Notes: a model not told the origin generated them from the sequence alone. A stretch of 64,000 bases of DNA from Paracoccus albus (GCF_027913035.1 NZ_CP115775.1:496001-560000); one strand, 5' to 3'. Shown: positions 1 through 10,019, counted from the first letter of the stretch. Made by a program: numbers and translations.

Positions 1-80
1 ATGTGACGGCGTTTTTAAGGCGGGGCAAGTCGAGCAAGGCAGGCTCGATGTATCGGAGGGTGTGGATGGTAAGGTATGCG

Positions 81-116
81 AAAACGAAGAAGGGGCAGGG
101 CCCACGGCCCCGCCCC
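81..116 (-). terminator. Rho-independent terminator of the tct operon
   Basis: Read on the minus strand, two 11-base arms (plus-strand 92-102 and 106-116) pair with one G-U and a 3-base loop. A T-rich tract, TTCTTCGTTTT, follows. It lies just after the tctA stop codon at 139, so it fits as the end of the tctCBA transcript. The run of T is interrupted, so strength is uncertain. Confidence 0.6.
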
Positions 117-138
117 CTTCAGTTGATTTGCCTAGATA

Positions 139-1665
139 TCAGTCCCCGACCATGGTCGGATCGCTCTCTGGCATGGGCGGCTTCTTCAGCAACCGGCGCA
201 GGAAGATGGGCGCGATGAAGCCCAGAATCGCTGCGATCCACAGGCCGATGGCGATGGGGGTGCTGAACAGATAGGTCCAGTCGCCATTGGACAGCACCAT
301 CGCCCGGCGCAGGTTGTCCTCCATCGCATTGCCCAGAAGAATGCCCAGGATGACAGGCACGGTCGGTATGTCCAGCTTGCGCATGACATACCCAAGCACA
401 CCGAAGCCAACCATCATCAGCATGTCGAAGCTGGACCCGGTCAGTGAGTAGATGCCGACGAAGGCGATCATGGTCACGCCCGGCAGCAGGACCCATGCTG
501 GCACCGACAGGATATGCACGAACACCTTGACCATCGGCACGTTCATCAGAAGCAGAACGATATTCGCGATCAGCAGAGAGGCGATCAGCGACCAGATAAC
601 CTCTGGCCGTTCGGTGAACAGCAGCGGTCCGGGCGTGATATTCAGCGTCAGAAGAAGCGCCAGCAGAACAGCCGTGGTGCCCGATCCAGGCACACCAAGC
701 GTCAGCATCGGAACCAGGGCACCGCCAGCGGCAGAGTTGTTGCCAGCTTCTGGTGCTGCCACGCCTTTTGGGTTGCCCTTGCCGAAGGTGTCCTTGTCGC
801 GAGCGATCGACTTCTCGGACATATAGGCAAGGAACGATCCCAGCGAGGCGCCCGCACCCGGCAGAACGCCCGCGATGAAGCCGATGCCGGTTCCGCGCAG
901 CATGGCACCTGATGTGCGCTTCAGCATCTTCCAAGGCACAAGAATCTTGCCCAGCTTCACGCCGATGGCACTGTCCTTGCCGTGGGTTTCGATGAAGAAG
1001 AAAATCTCTGCCACGGCGAAAAGGCCAACGATGGCGACAAGGAAGTCTATGCCATCCTGCAGGTGCAGGTCACCGAAGGTGAAACGCGGCATACCCGTTG
1101 TCTTGTCCAGCCCGACCATTGCAAGCGCCAGACCGATGGACGCGGACAAAGCAGCTTTCGCCTGATTGTTCGAACCCATTCCGCCAAGCGTGCAGAATGC
1201 GAGCATATAAAGCGCGAAATACTCTGCCGGGCCGAATTTATAGGCCACACCGGCAAGGTAGGGGGCGAAGATCATCAGGCCGATGGTGGCAAGGAACGCT
1301 CCGACAAAGGATGCCACCCCTGACACGACAAGCGCCTCTCCGGCCATGCCTTGTCGCGCCATCGGATAGCCGTCCAGCGTGGTCATCATCGCAGGCTCGT
1401 CACCCGGGATGTTCAGCAGGATCGAACTGATCCGCCCGCCATACATCGCACCGTAATAGACCGACGTCAGCAGGACGAGCGCCGATATCGCATCCAGACC
1501 CATCGAGAACGAGATCGGGATCAGCAGGGCCACGCCGTTGGACGGGCCAAGCCCCGGCAATGCGCCGATGATCGTGCCGACAAAGGCGCCTATGATCGCC
1601 AGCAGCAGGGTGAACGGTGTCAGGGCAAGGCCAAAGCCCATCGCAAGGTTTGATAGCGTTTCCAT
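139..1665 (-). CDS. tctA: Tripartite tricarboxylate transporter large permease TctA
   Basis: This is the large membrane subunit of a TTT-family secondary importer, which uses a periplasmic TctC protein to capture carboxylates. The product is 508 residues, normal for TctA, with about 10-12 hydrophobic segments. A glycine/proline-rich start (GALPGLGPSNG, about residues 33-43) and a second such motif (GVLPGAGASLGS, near 270) are the duplicated signature of the family. It begins 3 bases after the tctB stop and is the last gene of tctCBA. The substrate (citrate, tartrate, a dicarboxylate or other) cannot be read from the sequence. Confidence 0.95.
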   Translation of the reverse strand: METLSNLAMGFGLALTPFTLLLAIIGAFVGTIIGALPGLGPSNGVALLIPISFSMGLDAISALVLLTSVYYGAMYGGRISSILLNIPGDEPAMMTTLDGYPMARQGMAGEALVVSGVASFVGAFLATIGLMIFAPYLAGVAYKFGPAEYFALYMLAFCTLGGMGSNNQAKAALSASIGLALAMVGLDKTTGMPRFTFGDLHLQDGIDFLVAIVGLFAVAEIFFFIETHGKDSAIGVKLGKILVPWKMLKRTSGAMLRGTGIGFIAGVLPGAGASLGSFLAYMSEKSIARDKDTFGKGNPKGVAAPEAGNNSAAGGALVPMLTLGVPGSGTTAVLLALLLTLNITPGPLLFTERPEVIWSLIASLLIANIVLLLMNVPMVKVFVHILSVPAWVLLPGVTMIAFVGIYSLTGSSFDMLMMVGFGVLGYVMRKLDIPTVPVILGILLGNAMEDNLRRAMVLSNGDWTYLFSTPIAIGLWIAAILGFIAPIFLRRLLKKPPMPESDPTMVGD

Positions 1666-1668
1666 GTT

Positions 1669-2112
1669 CTACATCCCCCATCCGACGGGAAGCCCGCGCA
1701 GGCTAAGTCCAAGCACCAGGCGGAACATGACCCAAAGGCCGATCCCAAGACCGACACCCGTAATGGCCGCACGCAGCGGTTTGCCACCGATCTGCCAGCT
1801 GAGAATCCCCGATGCGATTGCCGTCGGAATGATGAATCCAAGAGGCGAAATCGCGTAGGCATAGGCGATCAGCACAACAAGCGCGATTCCAAGCTGCGCC
1901 AGCATCGGACCTGTCGGCCATTCCGCCTCTGGGTCGGGGCGCAGGATCATGACCAGCGAGCTGACAATCATCACCGTCGCGATCATATAAGGGAACAGGC
2001 GCGGGCCGACAGGGTCAGACATGAAGCTGGTCTGAATGCCAAACGCGCTGAGGATATACCCCAACGCGATGACAATCATGACCGCTCCGAAGATACGGTC
2101 GCCGCGTATCAT
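1669..2112 (-). CDS. tctB: Tripartite tricarboxylate transporter small permease TctB
   Basis: This is the small membrane subunit of the TTT transporter. The product is 147 residues with four hydrophobic segments (about residues 10-30, 38-57, 74-100 and 112-140), the usual TctB size and layout. Its start overlaps the tctC stop by ATGA (2109-2112), and tctA follows after 3 bases, so the three subunits should be made in a coupled way. Sequence conservation in TctB is low; the call rests on size, topology and position between tctC and tctA. Confidence 0.9.
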   Translation of the reverse strand: MIRGDRIFGAVMIVIALGYILSAFGIQTSFMSDPVGPRLFPYMIATVMIVSSLVMILRPDPEAEWPTGPMLAQLGIALVVLIAYAYAISPLGFIIPTAIASGILSWQIGGKPLRAAITGVGLGIGLWVMFRLVLGLSLRGLPVGWGM

Positions 2113-3068
2113 TGCAGCAACCCGATTTCTTTGGCGATTTCCTGAATTTCGGCGACGTTCTCGGCGACGAAGGCTTCGAAGTCAGCGCCATAGACATTGT
2201 ACGGCGCAAGGCCGTTTTCGACCATGGTCTGCTGCCACTGCTCGCTTTCGCCGACCTGTTTCAGCCAGTCGACCCACTTGTCGTAGTCCTCATCGCTGAT
2301 GCCTTTGGGAACGTAGATTCCGCGCCAGTTCATTGCGGTGATGTCGACGCCCTGTTCCTTGGCGGTTGGCACGTCCTCGAAACCTTCGATCCGTTCATCC
2401 GACAGCACAGCAAGCGCGCGGACGTCACCGGATTTGATAAAGCCGGTGATTTCGGACAAATCGCCTGTCATCGCCTGCGCAAAGCCGCCGACTGTTTGGG
2501 TAATGGCATCGGCACCGCCGTCGAGCCCGATATACTTGACAGCGCGGGCATCACCGAAGCCTGCCTTGTCCAGCATCATCAGCACCTTGAGATGGTCAAA
2601 ACCACCCACCGCAGAGCCACCAGCAAAAGCAACCGCGTTCGGATCTGCCTTCACCGCGTCGATCAGGTCGGTCAGACTCTGATATTCGCTGTCCTTGCCG
2701 ACAACGATAACGCCCGGATCACCGCCGATAGCGCCGACCCAGCGAACCTGATCTGCTGTAGCACCCGCAAAAGCGTTCTCTGCCAGGCGGGTTGTCGTTG
2801 CGGAACTTGCAGCGACAAAGACGGTGGGGTCTTCGTTGCGATCAGCGACAACCTGCGCGAAGGCAACGCCGCCCCCTGCGCCGGTGACGTTGGTGACCTG
2901 CACCATATTGGGCACCAGGCCGAGATCGGTCATGATTCTGCCGATCTGGCGGCAGGTGAAGTCCCAGCCACCGCCGGGATTGGCCGGCGCGATGCATTCT
3001 TCGGCCATTGCCGGTGCCGCCGTACCCATGATCAGCGCAGCAACTGCTGCACGAGTCCAGTTTTTCAT
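2109..3068 (-). CDS. tctC: TctC/Bug-family periplasmic solute-binding protein
   Basis: This captures the substrate for TctAB in the periplasm. The chosen start (MKNWTRAAV, 3068) gives 319 residues and a typical Sec signal peptide ending ...APAMA-EE. It is preceded by GGGAGGACAAG, a strong ribosome site. The open frame runs further upstream but that part has no signal-peptide character. Family hallmarks include an N-terminal AxPGGGWD-type loop and the QVVADRNEDP and GDPGVIVV regions. It is the first gene of tctCBA. The 102-base gap to divergent tctD should hold the promoters and the TctD site. Confidence 0.93.
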   Translation of the reverse strand: MKNWTRAAVAALIMGTAAPAMAEECIAPANPGGGWDFTCRQIGRIMTDLGLVPNMVQVTNVTGAGGGVAFAQVVADRNEDPTVFVAASSATTTRLAENAFAGATADQVRWVGAIGGDPGVIVVGKDSEYQSLTDLIDAVKADPNAVAFAGGSAVGGFDHLKVLMMLDKAGFGDARAVKYIGLDGGADAITQTVGGFAQAMTGDLSEITGFIKSGDVRALAVLSDERIEGFEDVPTAKEQGVDITAMNWRGIYVPKGISDEDYDKWVDWLKQVGESEQWQQTMVENGLAPYNVYGADFEAFVAENVAEIQEIAKEIGLLQ

Positions 3069-3170
3069 CTTGTCCTCCCATTGAATGCGCAGTGTGCGCG
3101 GACTTGCGACGATTAAAATTTGATGAAAAACTGACACCAACCTGTCACGGAATGACAAAAAGTTGAGCAG

Positions 3171-3836
3171 ATGAGATTCCTGCTGGTTGAAGATAGCGAC
3201 GAATTGGCCAAAGCAGTCGCGATGCGGCTGGCCCTTGACGGGCACGGGGTGGACCGGGCCGCGACATTGTCGGAAGCAGCGGAATTTCTGGAAAGCGCGC
3301 CATACGACCTGATATTGCTGGACATTTCCTTGCCAGACGGCGATGGCCGCGATTTTCTGGCGCGAGAGCGGATGGCGCGGCGAGATACGCCTGTGATCAT
3401 GATGACAGCCAGTGCTTCGGTCAGCGACCGGATCAGCACGCTTGACCGGGGGGCCGATGATTATATCACCAAGCCTTTCGACTTTGCCGAATTGCAGGCC
3501 CGTTGCCGCGCCGTTCTGCGCCGTCATGCCGGTGCCGCCGACAGCCGCCGGCACTTTGCCGGATTCACCTTCGACGCGCTTGCCGCGACGCTGACGGTTG
3601 GCGATGAGGTCAGGGAATTGCGCGCCCGCGAACTCCGCCTGCTGGAAATCCTTTTATCGCGTCCCGGTCAGACCTATTCAAAGCCACATCTGATCGACAG
3701 ACTGTTCTCTTTCGACGAGGAAGTCAGCGACAATGCCATCGAAGTCTATATCGGCAGGCTGCGCCGCAAGCTGGAAGGATCCGGCGCGCGGCTGGAGACC
3801 CTGCGCGGCGTCGGCTATCGCCTGATTCCGGAATGA
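3171..3836 (+). CDS. tctD: OmpR/PhoB-family response regulator, TctD type
   Basis: 221 residues: a receiver domain (about 1-115) with acidic residues ED at 7-8, phosphoacceptor Asp51 in LLDISLPDGDG and Lys in the TKPF motif near 104, followed by a winged-helix Trans_reg_C domain (about 130-218). It stands divergent from tctCBA and overlaps tctE by ATGA. It is therefore the likely activator of the tricarboxylate transporter operon in response to extracellular carboxylate, as known for TctD in enterobacteria and BctD in Bordetella. Confidence 0.93.
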   Translation: MRFLLVEDSDELAKAVAMRLALDGHGVDRAATLSEAAEFLESAPYDLILLDISLPDGDGRDFLARERMARRDTPVIMMTASASVSDRISTLDRGADDYITKPFDFAELQARCRAVLRRHAGAADSRRHFAGFTFDALAATLTVGDEVRELRARELRLLEILLSRPGQTYSKPHLIDRLFSFDEEVSDNAIEVYIGRLRRKLEGSGARLETLRGVGYRLIPE

Positions 3837-5230
3837 GGACGCCGATTGCCGCAAATCCGGCCGGCTTCTCGCTTCGGCGCAGGCTTGTCTGGCAGTTCGT
3901 CGCGCTGTCGGTCGTGCTGGTCATCGTGCTGTTCTTCGCGGTGCGGCTTGTGGCGGAACGTGCGTCCCGCGCCAGTCAGGATGCGGTTCTGGGGGCAGCG
4001 GTGATTTCGGTCAGCGACGGCATCCGTCCTGTCGAGGATGGTCTGGAATTCGATTTGCCCTATGCCGCGTTTTCCATGCTGGGCGCGATGGGGAATGAGC
4101 GTATCTTTTACAGCCTCAGTCTGGGGCGACGGCTGGTTTCCGGTTATGAGGACCTTCCACCGCCGCCAGAGCAGCCGACGGATTTGTCCCCCATCTTCTA
4201 CAATGGCGAATACAATGACAGCGCCCTGCGTCTGGCGGCGGTGACGCGGCGGGTGCTGCTGGACGATGCCATGCAAGAGGTGACGGTCGTTCTGGGCCAG
4301 ACCCGCAACGGTCAGGCTGCTATCGCGCGTGAAACCGCCCGCAGCGCTGCGTGGGTCGGCTTTGGGTTCCTGTTGCTGGTGGTGCCGATGGCGTTGCTTG
4401 CCGCGCGTGCCGTGATCGGGCCGGTCGATCTGCTGACAGGTGCTGTCACGCGACGTGGGCCACAGGACCTCAGACCGGTGCGCCATCCCGCGCCGAGGGA
4501 GCTGTTGCCGTTGGTTGGTGCGCTGAACGGTTTCATCGCGCGGCTTCGCGCGACGTTGCAGCTGACGGAAACCTTCATTTTCGAAGCTGCCCATCGCATC
4601 CGCACACCCTTGTCACTGGTCAAGGTTGAGGCCGAAATCGCCCTCTCTGAAACCAGTGAGGATGAGACGCGGGCACGCCTGCGGCGGATGTTGCGTGCGA
4701 TCAGCGAAAGCAGCCGCTCTGCCAGCCAGATTCTGGACCACGCGACGGTGCTGTACCGCAGCGAACAGTTCGAACCGGCGCCGGTCGATCTGGCCGCGCT
4801 TGCCTCGACGGTGCTGCGCTCTGTCGAGCCTTTGGCCGAAATGCGAGAGGTGGAAATCGTGCCACAGGGTCTGAGCGCACCATGTGTGGTGCCGGGCGAT
4901 AGCCGGATGCTGGAGGTCGCATTGCGCAATATACTGGATAATGCGCTGAAATATTCCCATGATGAGGGGCGGATTCAGGTTCACCTGCGGCAGGTCGACG
5001 GACAGGCTAAATTGACGGTCATGGATGAGGGCAGGGGCCTTGTTCAGGATGACAAGCACCTTCTTGGACGCTTTCAGCGCGGCAGCAATGTCGCCGATGT
5101 TGTAGGATCGGGTTTGGGCCTGACCATCGTGGAAGAGGCAGCACTTGCTCATGGCGGTCGCTTCACCCTGACACCCGGAGAGGAGAAAGGCACATGCGCG
5201 ACCTTGTCCTTGCCATTGGCCTCTTCCTAG
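3833..5230 (+). CDS. tctE: Sensor histidine kinase, TctE type
   Basis: 465 residues: an N-terminal membrane helix (about 20-42), a periplasmic 2CSK_N-like sensor domain (about 45-165), a second helix (about 172-195), a short linker, an HisKA domain with phospho-His in AAHRIRTPL (about residue 254), and an HATPase_c domain with N box NILDNALKYS and G boxes DEGRG and GSGLGLTIV. It forms a tight operon with tctD and with the binding-protein gene that overlaps its 3' end by 37 bases. That overlap suggests the binding protein may feed the kinase's sensor domain (inference). Confidence 0.93.
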   Translation: MRTPIAANPAGFSLRRRLVWQFVALSVVLVIVLFFAVRLVAERASRASQDAVLGAAVISVSDGIRPVEDGLEFDLPYAAFSMLGAMGNERIFYSLSLGRRLVSGYEDLPPPPEQPTDLSPIFYNGEYNDSALRLAAVTRRVLLDDAMQEVTVVLGQTRNGQAAIARETARSAAWVGFGFLLLVVPMALLAARAVIGPVDLLTGAVTRRGPQDLRPVRHPAPRELLPLVGALNGFIARLRATLQLTETFIFEAAHRIRTPLSLVKVEAEIALSETSEDETRARLRRMLRAISESSRSASQILDHATVLYRSEQFEPAPVDLAALASTVLRSVEPLAEMREVEIVPQGLSAPCVVPGDSRMLEVALRNILDNALKYSHDEGRIQVHLRQVDGQAKLTVMDEGRGLVQDDKHLLGRFQRGSNVADVVGSGLGLTIVEEAALAHGGRFTLTPGEEKGTCATLSLPLASS

Positions 5231-6219
5231 GTCTGGCATCGCCCGCCCCGGCGTTCGAGATAGAAGAGGAGCGGATATTCGGTAATCCGGAAGGTGCCGA
5301 GATTTCCGTTATCTCGACCACTGACCTGCCCGCAATCGAGGCCGTGCTGGACGCATTCGTTGCCGCCAACCCCGACACCCGGATCAGCTATGTTCAGGCC
5401 TCAAGCGTCGAGGTGTTTCGCGCCGTGCGTGATGAACGTGCCGCTTTTGATCTGGTCATGTCCTCTGCGATGGATCTTCAGATGAAGCTGGCAAATGATG
5501 GGTTCGCGGCCTCCGTTTCGCCCGATCTGCATGATCTGCCTGACTGGGCCCGCTGGCGAGATCAGCTTTTTGGCGTGGCGCTTGAGCCCGTACTGGCCCT
5601 TGCATCGCGAAGTGGTCTGGGCGATTTGGCGCCCCCTCGTACCCGCAGGGATCTGATCGCGATGCTGCGAGAGAACCCTGACAGGTTCGAAGGTCGCGTC
5701 GCCACCTATGACCCGCAAACCTCCGGCGTTGGTTATTTCCTGATTTCTCAGGACAGCGGCCAGTCAGAAGGCTTCTGGCGCTTGGCAGAGGTGATGGGCC
5801 GATTGAATGCGCGGCTCTATTGCTGCTCTGGTCAGATGATCGACGACCTTCGCGCGGGCCGCATCACAATCGCATATAACGTCGTTGCCAGCTATGCCGC
5901 GCGCTATGCCCCTGACGATCCGGACCTGATCCGGCTGGTCCTTGAAGATTATACCTTCGCCATACTTCGATCAGCGCTTGTGCCGGTCAATGCGCCCGAC
6001 CCCGCGCGCGCGACGGAGCTTCTGTCATTCCTGCTAAGCCCGGACGCGCAGGAAATCATCGCGGCGAATGCCGGTGTGGCGCTGATACCGGGTACGGGGG
6101 CGGCGCCATCGGTTCATTTGCGGCCGGTCAGGCTTGACGCGGGGCTTCTGGTGTATGGCGATCAGTTGCGGCGGGCCGGCTTGCTGGCGGAGTGGAATGC
6201 AGCCATGGTCCAGCCATAA
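5194..6219 (+). CDS. Periplasmic substrate-binding protein coupled to TctDE, PgtC/AfuA-like
   Basis: 341 residues beginning with a clear signal peptide (MRDLVLAIGLFLGLASPAPA-F). A ribosome site GAGGAG sits inside the end of tctE. The fold looks like an iron/sugar-phosphate-type ABC binding protein: an early VISTTDLP strand, the YDPQTSGVGYFL segment near 170-180, and a C-terminal LLSFLLSPDAQEIIA stretch. No ABC permease or ATPase gene is nearby. In Salmonella PgtABC and Staphylococcus HptARS, comparable binding proteins act as co-sensors of a kinase. The same role is inferred here from the 37-base gene overlap. Confidence 0.8.
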   Translation: MRDLVLAIGLFLGLASPAPAFEIEEERIFGNPEGAEISVISTTDLPAIEAVLDAFVAANPDTRISYVQASSVEVFRAVRDERAAFDLVMSSAMDLQMKLANDGFAASVSPDLHDLPDWARWRDQLFGVALEPVLALASRSGLGDLAPPRTRRDLIAMLRENPDRFEGRVATYDPQTSGVGYFLISQDSGQSEGFWRLAEVMGRLNARLYCCSGQMIDDLRAGRITIAYNVVASYAARYAPDDPDLIRLVLEDYTFAILRSALVPVNAPDPARATELLSFLLSPDAQEIIAANAGVALIPGTGAAPSVHLRPVRLDAGLLVYGDQLRRAGLLAEWNAAMVQP

Positions 6220-6346
6220 CGCATTCGGGACTGGCATGAATGTCACGCAGGCGAGCGCCAATGTAGCATCCGATTGACGCCGCCTGCCTTATCGCGAAGA
6301 AAAGGCTGCATCCGCTGTGCGGATTTAACCCATTCGGGACGTTCAC

Positions 6347-7753
6347 ATGACATCAGGCGCAAAGACGGCAGAACTTATCGGCCTTCCGCTTCTGGGCGTC
6401 ATTTTCGCAATGTCCGTGCTGGAATATGGCGGCGCGGTGCTATTCGCGTGGATCGCAGGAGTGCTGTCCATCCTCGCCATCGCTATGAGTGCGTCGCGCC
6501 TGAAGCCGACACATTACATTTTCATCGCGATCGGGGTCCTGCTGACATTGCTTGCGGCCGCAACCCGCGAAGGTTGGTCCAGCGGCGTTGGCCGTGCTGT
6601 ACTCAGCGGCAGTCTTGTGGTGGGTGTTTTTACTGCGCTCAGTACATTGCGCAGTGCTGCGGCGGGGTCTCGGGACATCATCGAATGCGGGCGCTTTCTG
6701 GCCCGGCAGCCGCCGGGGCTGCGATATCTGGCGCTGACTGTCGGCGGGCACCTGTTCGGGTTGATCCTGCTATACGGATCAATCGCCCTGTTGGGCTCAC
6801 TGGCGACCGAAAGCACGGCGAAGGAACCCGATCCCGAGATCCGCTATCACCGGACACGCCGTATGCTTGTCGCGATACAGCGCGGGTTCATCTCTACCCT
6901 GACCTGGTCGCCGATGGCCTTTGCAATGGTCATCAGCGTGGCGCTTGTTCCCGGCGCAAGCTGGAACAGGGCGGTCCTCCCCTGTCTGGTCAGCGCGGCG
7001 CTGCTGCTGTTTGGCGGCTGGGCACTGGACACGATCTTCAAGCCGAAGCTGTCGCATCCGCCGCCGCCGCGTGCGGTAGAAACCGGAAGCTGGTGGCGCA
7101 ATCTTCGCCCCCTTCTTTTGCTGTTGACCGCCGTTGTCGGTGGTACGGCCCTGCTGCATTTCACCACCGGGGTAGAGGTGATCGGCGCGGTCATGTCTCT
7201 TATCCCAGTTGTCGCGCTGATCTGGGTCTGGTTGCAGGCTGTGGGGCAAGGGCTGTCTGCTCGTGACTATGTCGGGACGCGGGTCAAGCAGTATCTGTTT
7301 GTCGAGGCGCCGGCTTATCGCGGCGAGATTGCCTTGCTGTTCATGGCAGCCTTTATTGGTAGTCTGGGATCATTCCTGTTGGTGCCGCTGGTCCGGTCAT
7401 GGGGTGTTGATCTGTCGGTCGTTCCTGCATTGGGCATCCTGATCCCGCTGATCTGGATTATCGTTCTGGCGGGCCAGATCGGCATGAATCCGATCCTCGC
7501 TGTGTCGTTGATCATTCCTTTGTTGCCGACGCCCGAGGCGATGGGGGTCTCGCCAAGCGTTGTCGTGGCAGCGATTACAGCGGGATGGGCGCTGAGCGGC
7601 GCGACCTCACCCTTTACGGCATCGGTGCTGCTGCTTGGCTCTCTGGGGCAGGTGTCTGCACGCCGCGCCGGGCTTGTCTGGAACGGACCTTATGTGGTGG
7701 TCATCGGTTTGGCGCTGTCGATTTGGGTGGCAATCCTCAGCTTTATTCTGTGA
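6347..7753 (+). CDS. Multi-pass inner-membrane protein, possible ion or carboxylate transporter
   Basis: 468 residues with about 11-12 hydrophobic helices and a more polar loop near residues 145-170 and 235-250. The last third has the pattern AGQIGMNP..., then a run of small residues in ITAGWALSGATSPFTAS. That resembles the substrate loop of ion-transporter superfamily members (DcuC, CitT, ArsB-like), but I do not recognise a specific family. It lies 127 bases after the TctDE-linked binding protein on the same strand and may share its regulation. It converges on hutD with only 18 bases between the two stops. Confidence 0.75.
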   Translation: MTSGAKTAELIGLPLLGVIFAMSVLEYGGAVLFAWIAGVLSILAIAMSASRLKPTHYIFIAIGVLLTLLAAATREGWSSGVGRAVLSGSLVVGVFTALSTLRSAAAGSRDIIECGRFLARQPPGLRYLALTVGGHLFGLILLYGSIALLGSLATESTAKEPDPEIRYHRTRRMLVAIQRGFISTLTWSPMAFAMVISVALVPGASWNRAVLPCLVSAALLLFGGWALDTIFKPKLSHPPPPRAVETGSWWRNLRPLLLLLTAVVGGTALLHFTTGVEVIGAVMSLIPVVALIWVWLQAVGQGLSARDYVGTRVKQYLFVEAPAYRGEIALLFMAAFIGSLGSFLLVPLVRSWGVDLSVVPALGILIPLIWIIVLAGQIGMNPILAVSLIIPLLPTPEAMGVSPSVVVAAITAGWALSGATSPFTASVLLLGSLGQVSARRAGLVWNGPYVVVIGLALSIWVAILSFIL

Positions 7754-7771
7754 TGACTGGCCGGTGATGTC

Positions 7772-8314
7772 TCAGCCCTGAATGCGGATGAAAATCGCAT
7801 CAGCGATGTCGTCCGGCAGTGCCTTCGCGCCTGTCAATCTGGCCAGATCATGCGCGCACAGGCCGATTTGCGGCAGATCACGGGTCGCGAAGATAAAGTC
7901 GAGATCGGTTGGACGCCTATTGCTGTTTTCGAGGCTTCCACGACGAACCACACAGCGAAACGGCGCGCGAACCATGACATTCAGATTCATGACCGGCGGG
8001 CCGATCAACGTGCAGTGACAGCCATCATCGCCGCTGAACCGAAATGGCGCAGAGGACGCATCGAGCCTGACCGACCCGCCTGCTGCATCAAGCACCAGAC
8101 TTCCACCGCAGACCACCGTCAGACACCGATCGACGCCGGGCAGCGCCGAAAACGGCCCCGAGCGGTCGACCCGCGCCGTGCTGATCCGCCAATCGAAATC
8201 GTCGAAACCAGCACCAGGCGGATGGCAGACGACCTCTGCCGTCTTTCCACCGCCGTTCTTCCATGCCGTGAAGCGCCTGTCTGCCGCCCGGTACACCTTT
8301 GTCAGTCCGGTCAA
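7772..8314 (-). CDS. hutD: HutD family protein
   Basis: 180 residues of a cupin-like fold found with histidine utilization genes. HutD of Pseudomonas is proposed to bind formylglutamate or limit hut activity; it is not a pathway enzyme. Recognisable stretches are the N-terminal [12 protein letters not shown] (about 17-28) and the DWRIS motif near 40. The start overlaps the hutU stop by ATGA (8311-8314), and it is the last gene of hutFIUD. Confidence 0.9.
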   Translation of the reverse strand: MTGLTKVYRAADRRFTAWKNGGGKTAEVVCHPPGAGFDDFDWRISTARVDRSGPFSALPGVDRCLTVVCGGSLVLDAAGGSVRLDASSAPFRFSGDDGCHCTLIGPPVMNLNVMVRAPFRCVVRRGSLENSNRRPTDLDFIFATRDLPQIGLCAHDLARLTGAKALPDDIADAIFIRIQG

Positions 8315-10008
8315 CTTCCCAATATCCGGGGAAGCCGCAACCCATTCTGACGGGCGCAGTCGATGGCCTCCTGATAGCCGGCATCAGCGTGGCGCCAGAC
8401 GCCAGATGCCGGGTCATTCCACAAAACCCGTTCCAGCCGTTTTGCGGCCTCCGGCGTTCCATCGGCGCAGATCACCACACCGGCATGTTGCGAAAAGCCC
8501 ATGCCGACGCCGCCGCCGTGATGCAGGCTGACCCATGTCGCGCCGGATGCGGTATTCACAAGAGCGTTCAGCAACGGCCAGTCGGATACCGCGTCAGAGC
8601 CATCCTTCATCGCCTCTGTCTCGCGATTTGGCGAGGCGACCGAACCCGAATCCAGGTGGTCCCGACCGATCACCACCGGCGCCTTCAACTCGCCCGAGGC
8701 GACCATTTCGTTGAACTTCAACCCGGCACGATGGCGGTCACCCAGCCCGATCCAGCAGATCCGCGCAGGCAGACCCTGAAAGGCGATCCGTTCCCGCGCC
8801 ATGTCCAGCCAGCGGTGAAGATGTTCGTTTTCCGGGAACAGCTCTTTCATCGCCTGATCGGTTTTATAGATATCCTCCGGGTCGCCGGACAGCGCCGCCC
8901 AACGGAACGGGCCGATGCCCTTGCAGAACAGCGGGCGGATATATGCGGGAACAAAGCCGGGAAAGGCAAAGGCGTTCTCCAGCCCTTCTTCCTTGGCGAC
9001 CTGCCGGATATTGTTGCCGTAATCCAGCGTCGGCACACCCGCGTTCCAGAAGCCGACCATTGCCGCGACGTGTTCCTTCATCGCGGCGCGTGCTGCGGCC
9101 TCCACTTCTTTCGGGGCGGTTTCCTGCTTGGCACGCCATTCCGCCACGGACCAGCCCTTGGGCAGATAGCCATGTACCGGATCATGGGCCGATGTCTGGT
9201 CGGTCACAATATCAGGGCGGCCGTTCGGCATCGGCTCACCCGCTTTCATCCGGCGCAGGATTTCGGGAAAGACCTCGGCAGCGTTTCCGATCAGGGCAAC
9301 GGACTTTGCCTCTCCGTCCTTTGTCCAGCGGTCAATCAGGGCAAGCGCATCATCAAGGTTGTGCACCTTTTCATCACAATAACGGGTGCGAATACGGAAA
9401 TCCGCGCGGGTTTCATCGCACTCTACGGCCAGACAGCAGGCCCCCGCCATCACTGCGGCTAGGGGCTGTGCACCGCCCATGCCGCCAAGTCCTGCAGTCA
9501 GAATCCATTTACCCGTCAGGTCGCCGTCATAGTGCTGCCGCCCAGCTTCGGCAAAGGTTTCATAGGTACCCTGAACGATCCCCTGCGTGCCGATATAGAT
9601 CCAAGAGCCTGCCGTCATCTGGCCGTACATCATCAGGCCTTTGCGGTCCAATTCGCTGAAGTGATCCCAATTGGCCCAATGCGGAACAAGGTTGGAATTG
9701 GCGATCAGCACGCGCGGCGCGTCGGTATGGGTGCGGATGATGGCGATTGGCTTGCCGGACTGCACGATCAGGGTTTCATCGGCCTCCAGCTCCTTGAGCC
9801 CGTCAACGATGGCGTCGAAATCGTCCCATGTCCGCGCTGCCCGACCAATACCGCCATAGACGACCAGCTCATGCGGGTTCTCGGCAACGTCTGGGTGCAG
9901 GTTGTTCATCATCATCCGCAGCGGAGCCTCTGTCTGCCAGCTTTTGGCATTCAGCGTTGTGCCGGTCGGTGGGTAGATGTCGCGGGTGTTGTGACGCGGA
10001 TCGGTCAT
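8311..10008 (-). CDS. hutU: Urocanate hydratase
   Basis: This converts urocanate to imidazolonepropionate using tightly bound NAD+ (EC 4.2.1.49), step two of histidine breakdown. The product is 565 residues, close to the family norm of about 555. Recognisable stretches include the N-terminal GTTLNAKSW, the NAD-binding [12 protein letters not shown] and the [10 protein letters not shown] segment carrying the conserved Cys. The start at 10008 has ACAGGAG upstream; the open frame extends about 190 bases more but that part is not HutU-like. It follows hutI by 11 bases. No hutH lies between the two. Confidence 0.97.
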   Translation of the reverse strand: MTDPRHNTRDIYPPTGTTLNAKSWQTEAPLRMMMNNLHPDVAENPHELVVYGGIGRAARTWDDFDAIVDGLKELEADETLIVQSGKPIAIIRTHTDAPRVLIANSNLVPHWANWDHFSELDRKGLMMYGQMTAGSWIYIGTQGIVQGTYETFAEAGRQHYDGDLTGKWILTAGLGGMGGAQPLAAVMAGACCLAVECDETRADFRIRTRYCDEKVHNLDDALALIDRWTKDGEAKSVALIGNAAEVFPEILRRMKAGEPMPNGRPDIVTDQTSAHDPVHGYLPKGWSVAEWRAKQETAPKEVEAAARAAMKEHVAAMVGFWNAGVPTLDYGNNIRQVAKEEGLENAFAFPGFVPAYIRPLFCKGIGPFRWAALSGDPEDIYKTDQAMKELFPENEHLHRWLDMARERIAFQGLPARICWIGLGDRHRAGLKFNEMVASGELKAPVVIGRDHLDSGSVASPNRETEAMKDGSDAVSDWPLLNALVNTASGATWVSLHHGGGVGMGFSQHAGVVICADGTPEAAKRLERVLWNDPASGVWRHADAGYQEAIDCARQNGLRLPRILGS

Positions 10009-10019
10009 GTGAACTCCTG

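Noticed and set aside
8299..9462. 387-codon plus-strand frame opposite hutU
   Set aside because: Antisense of a motif-complete urocanate hydratase.
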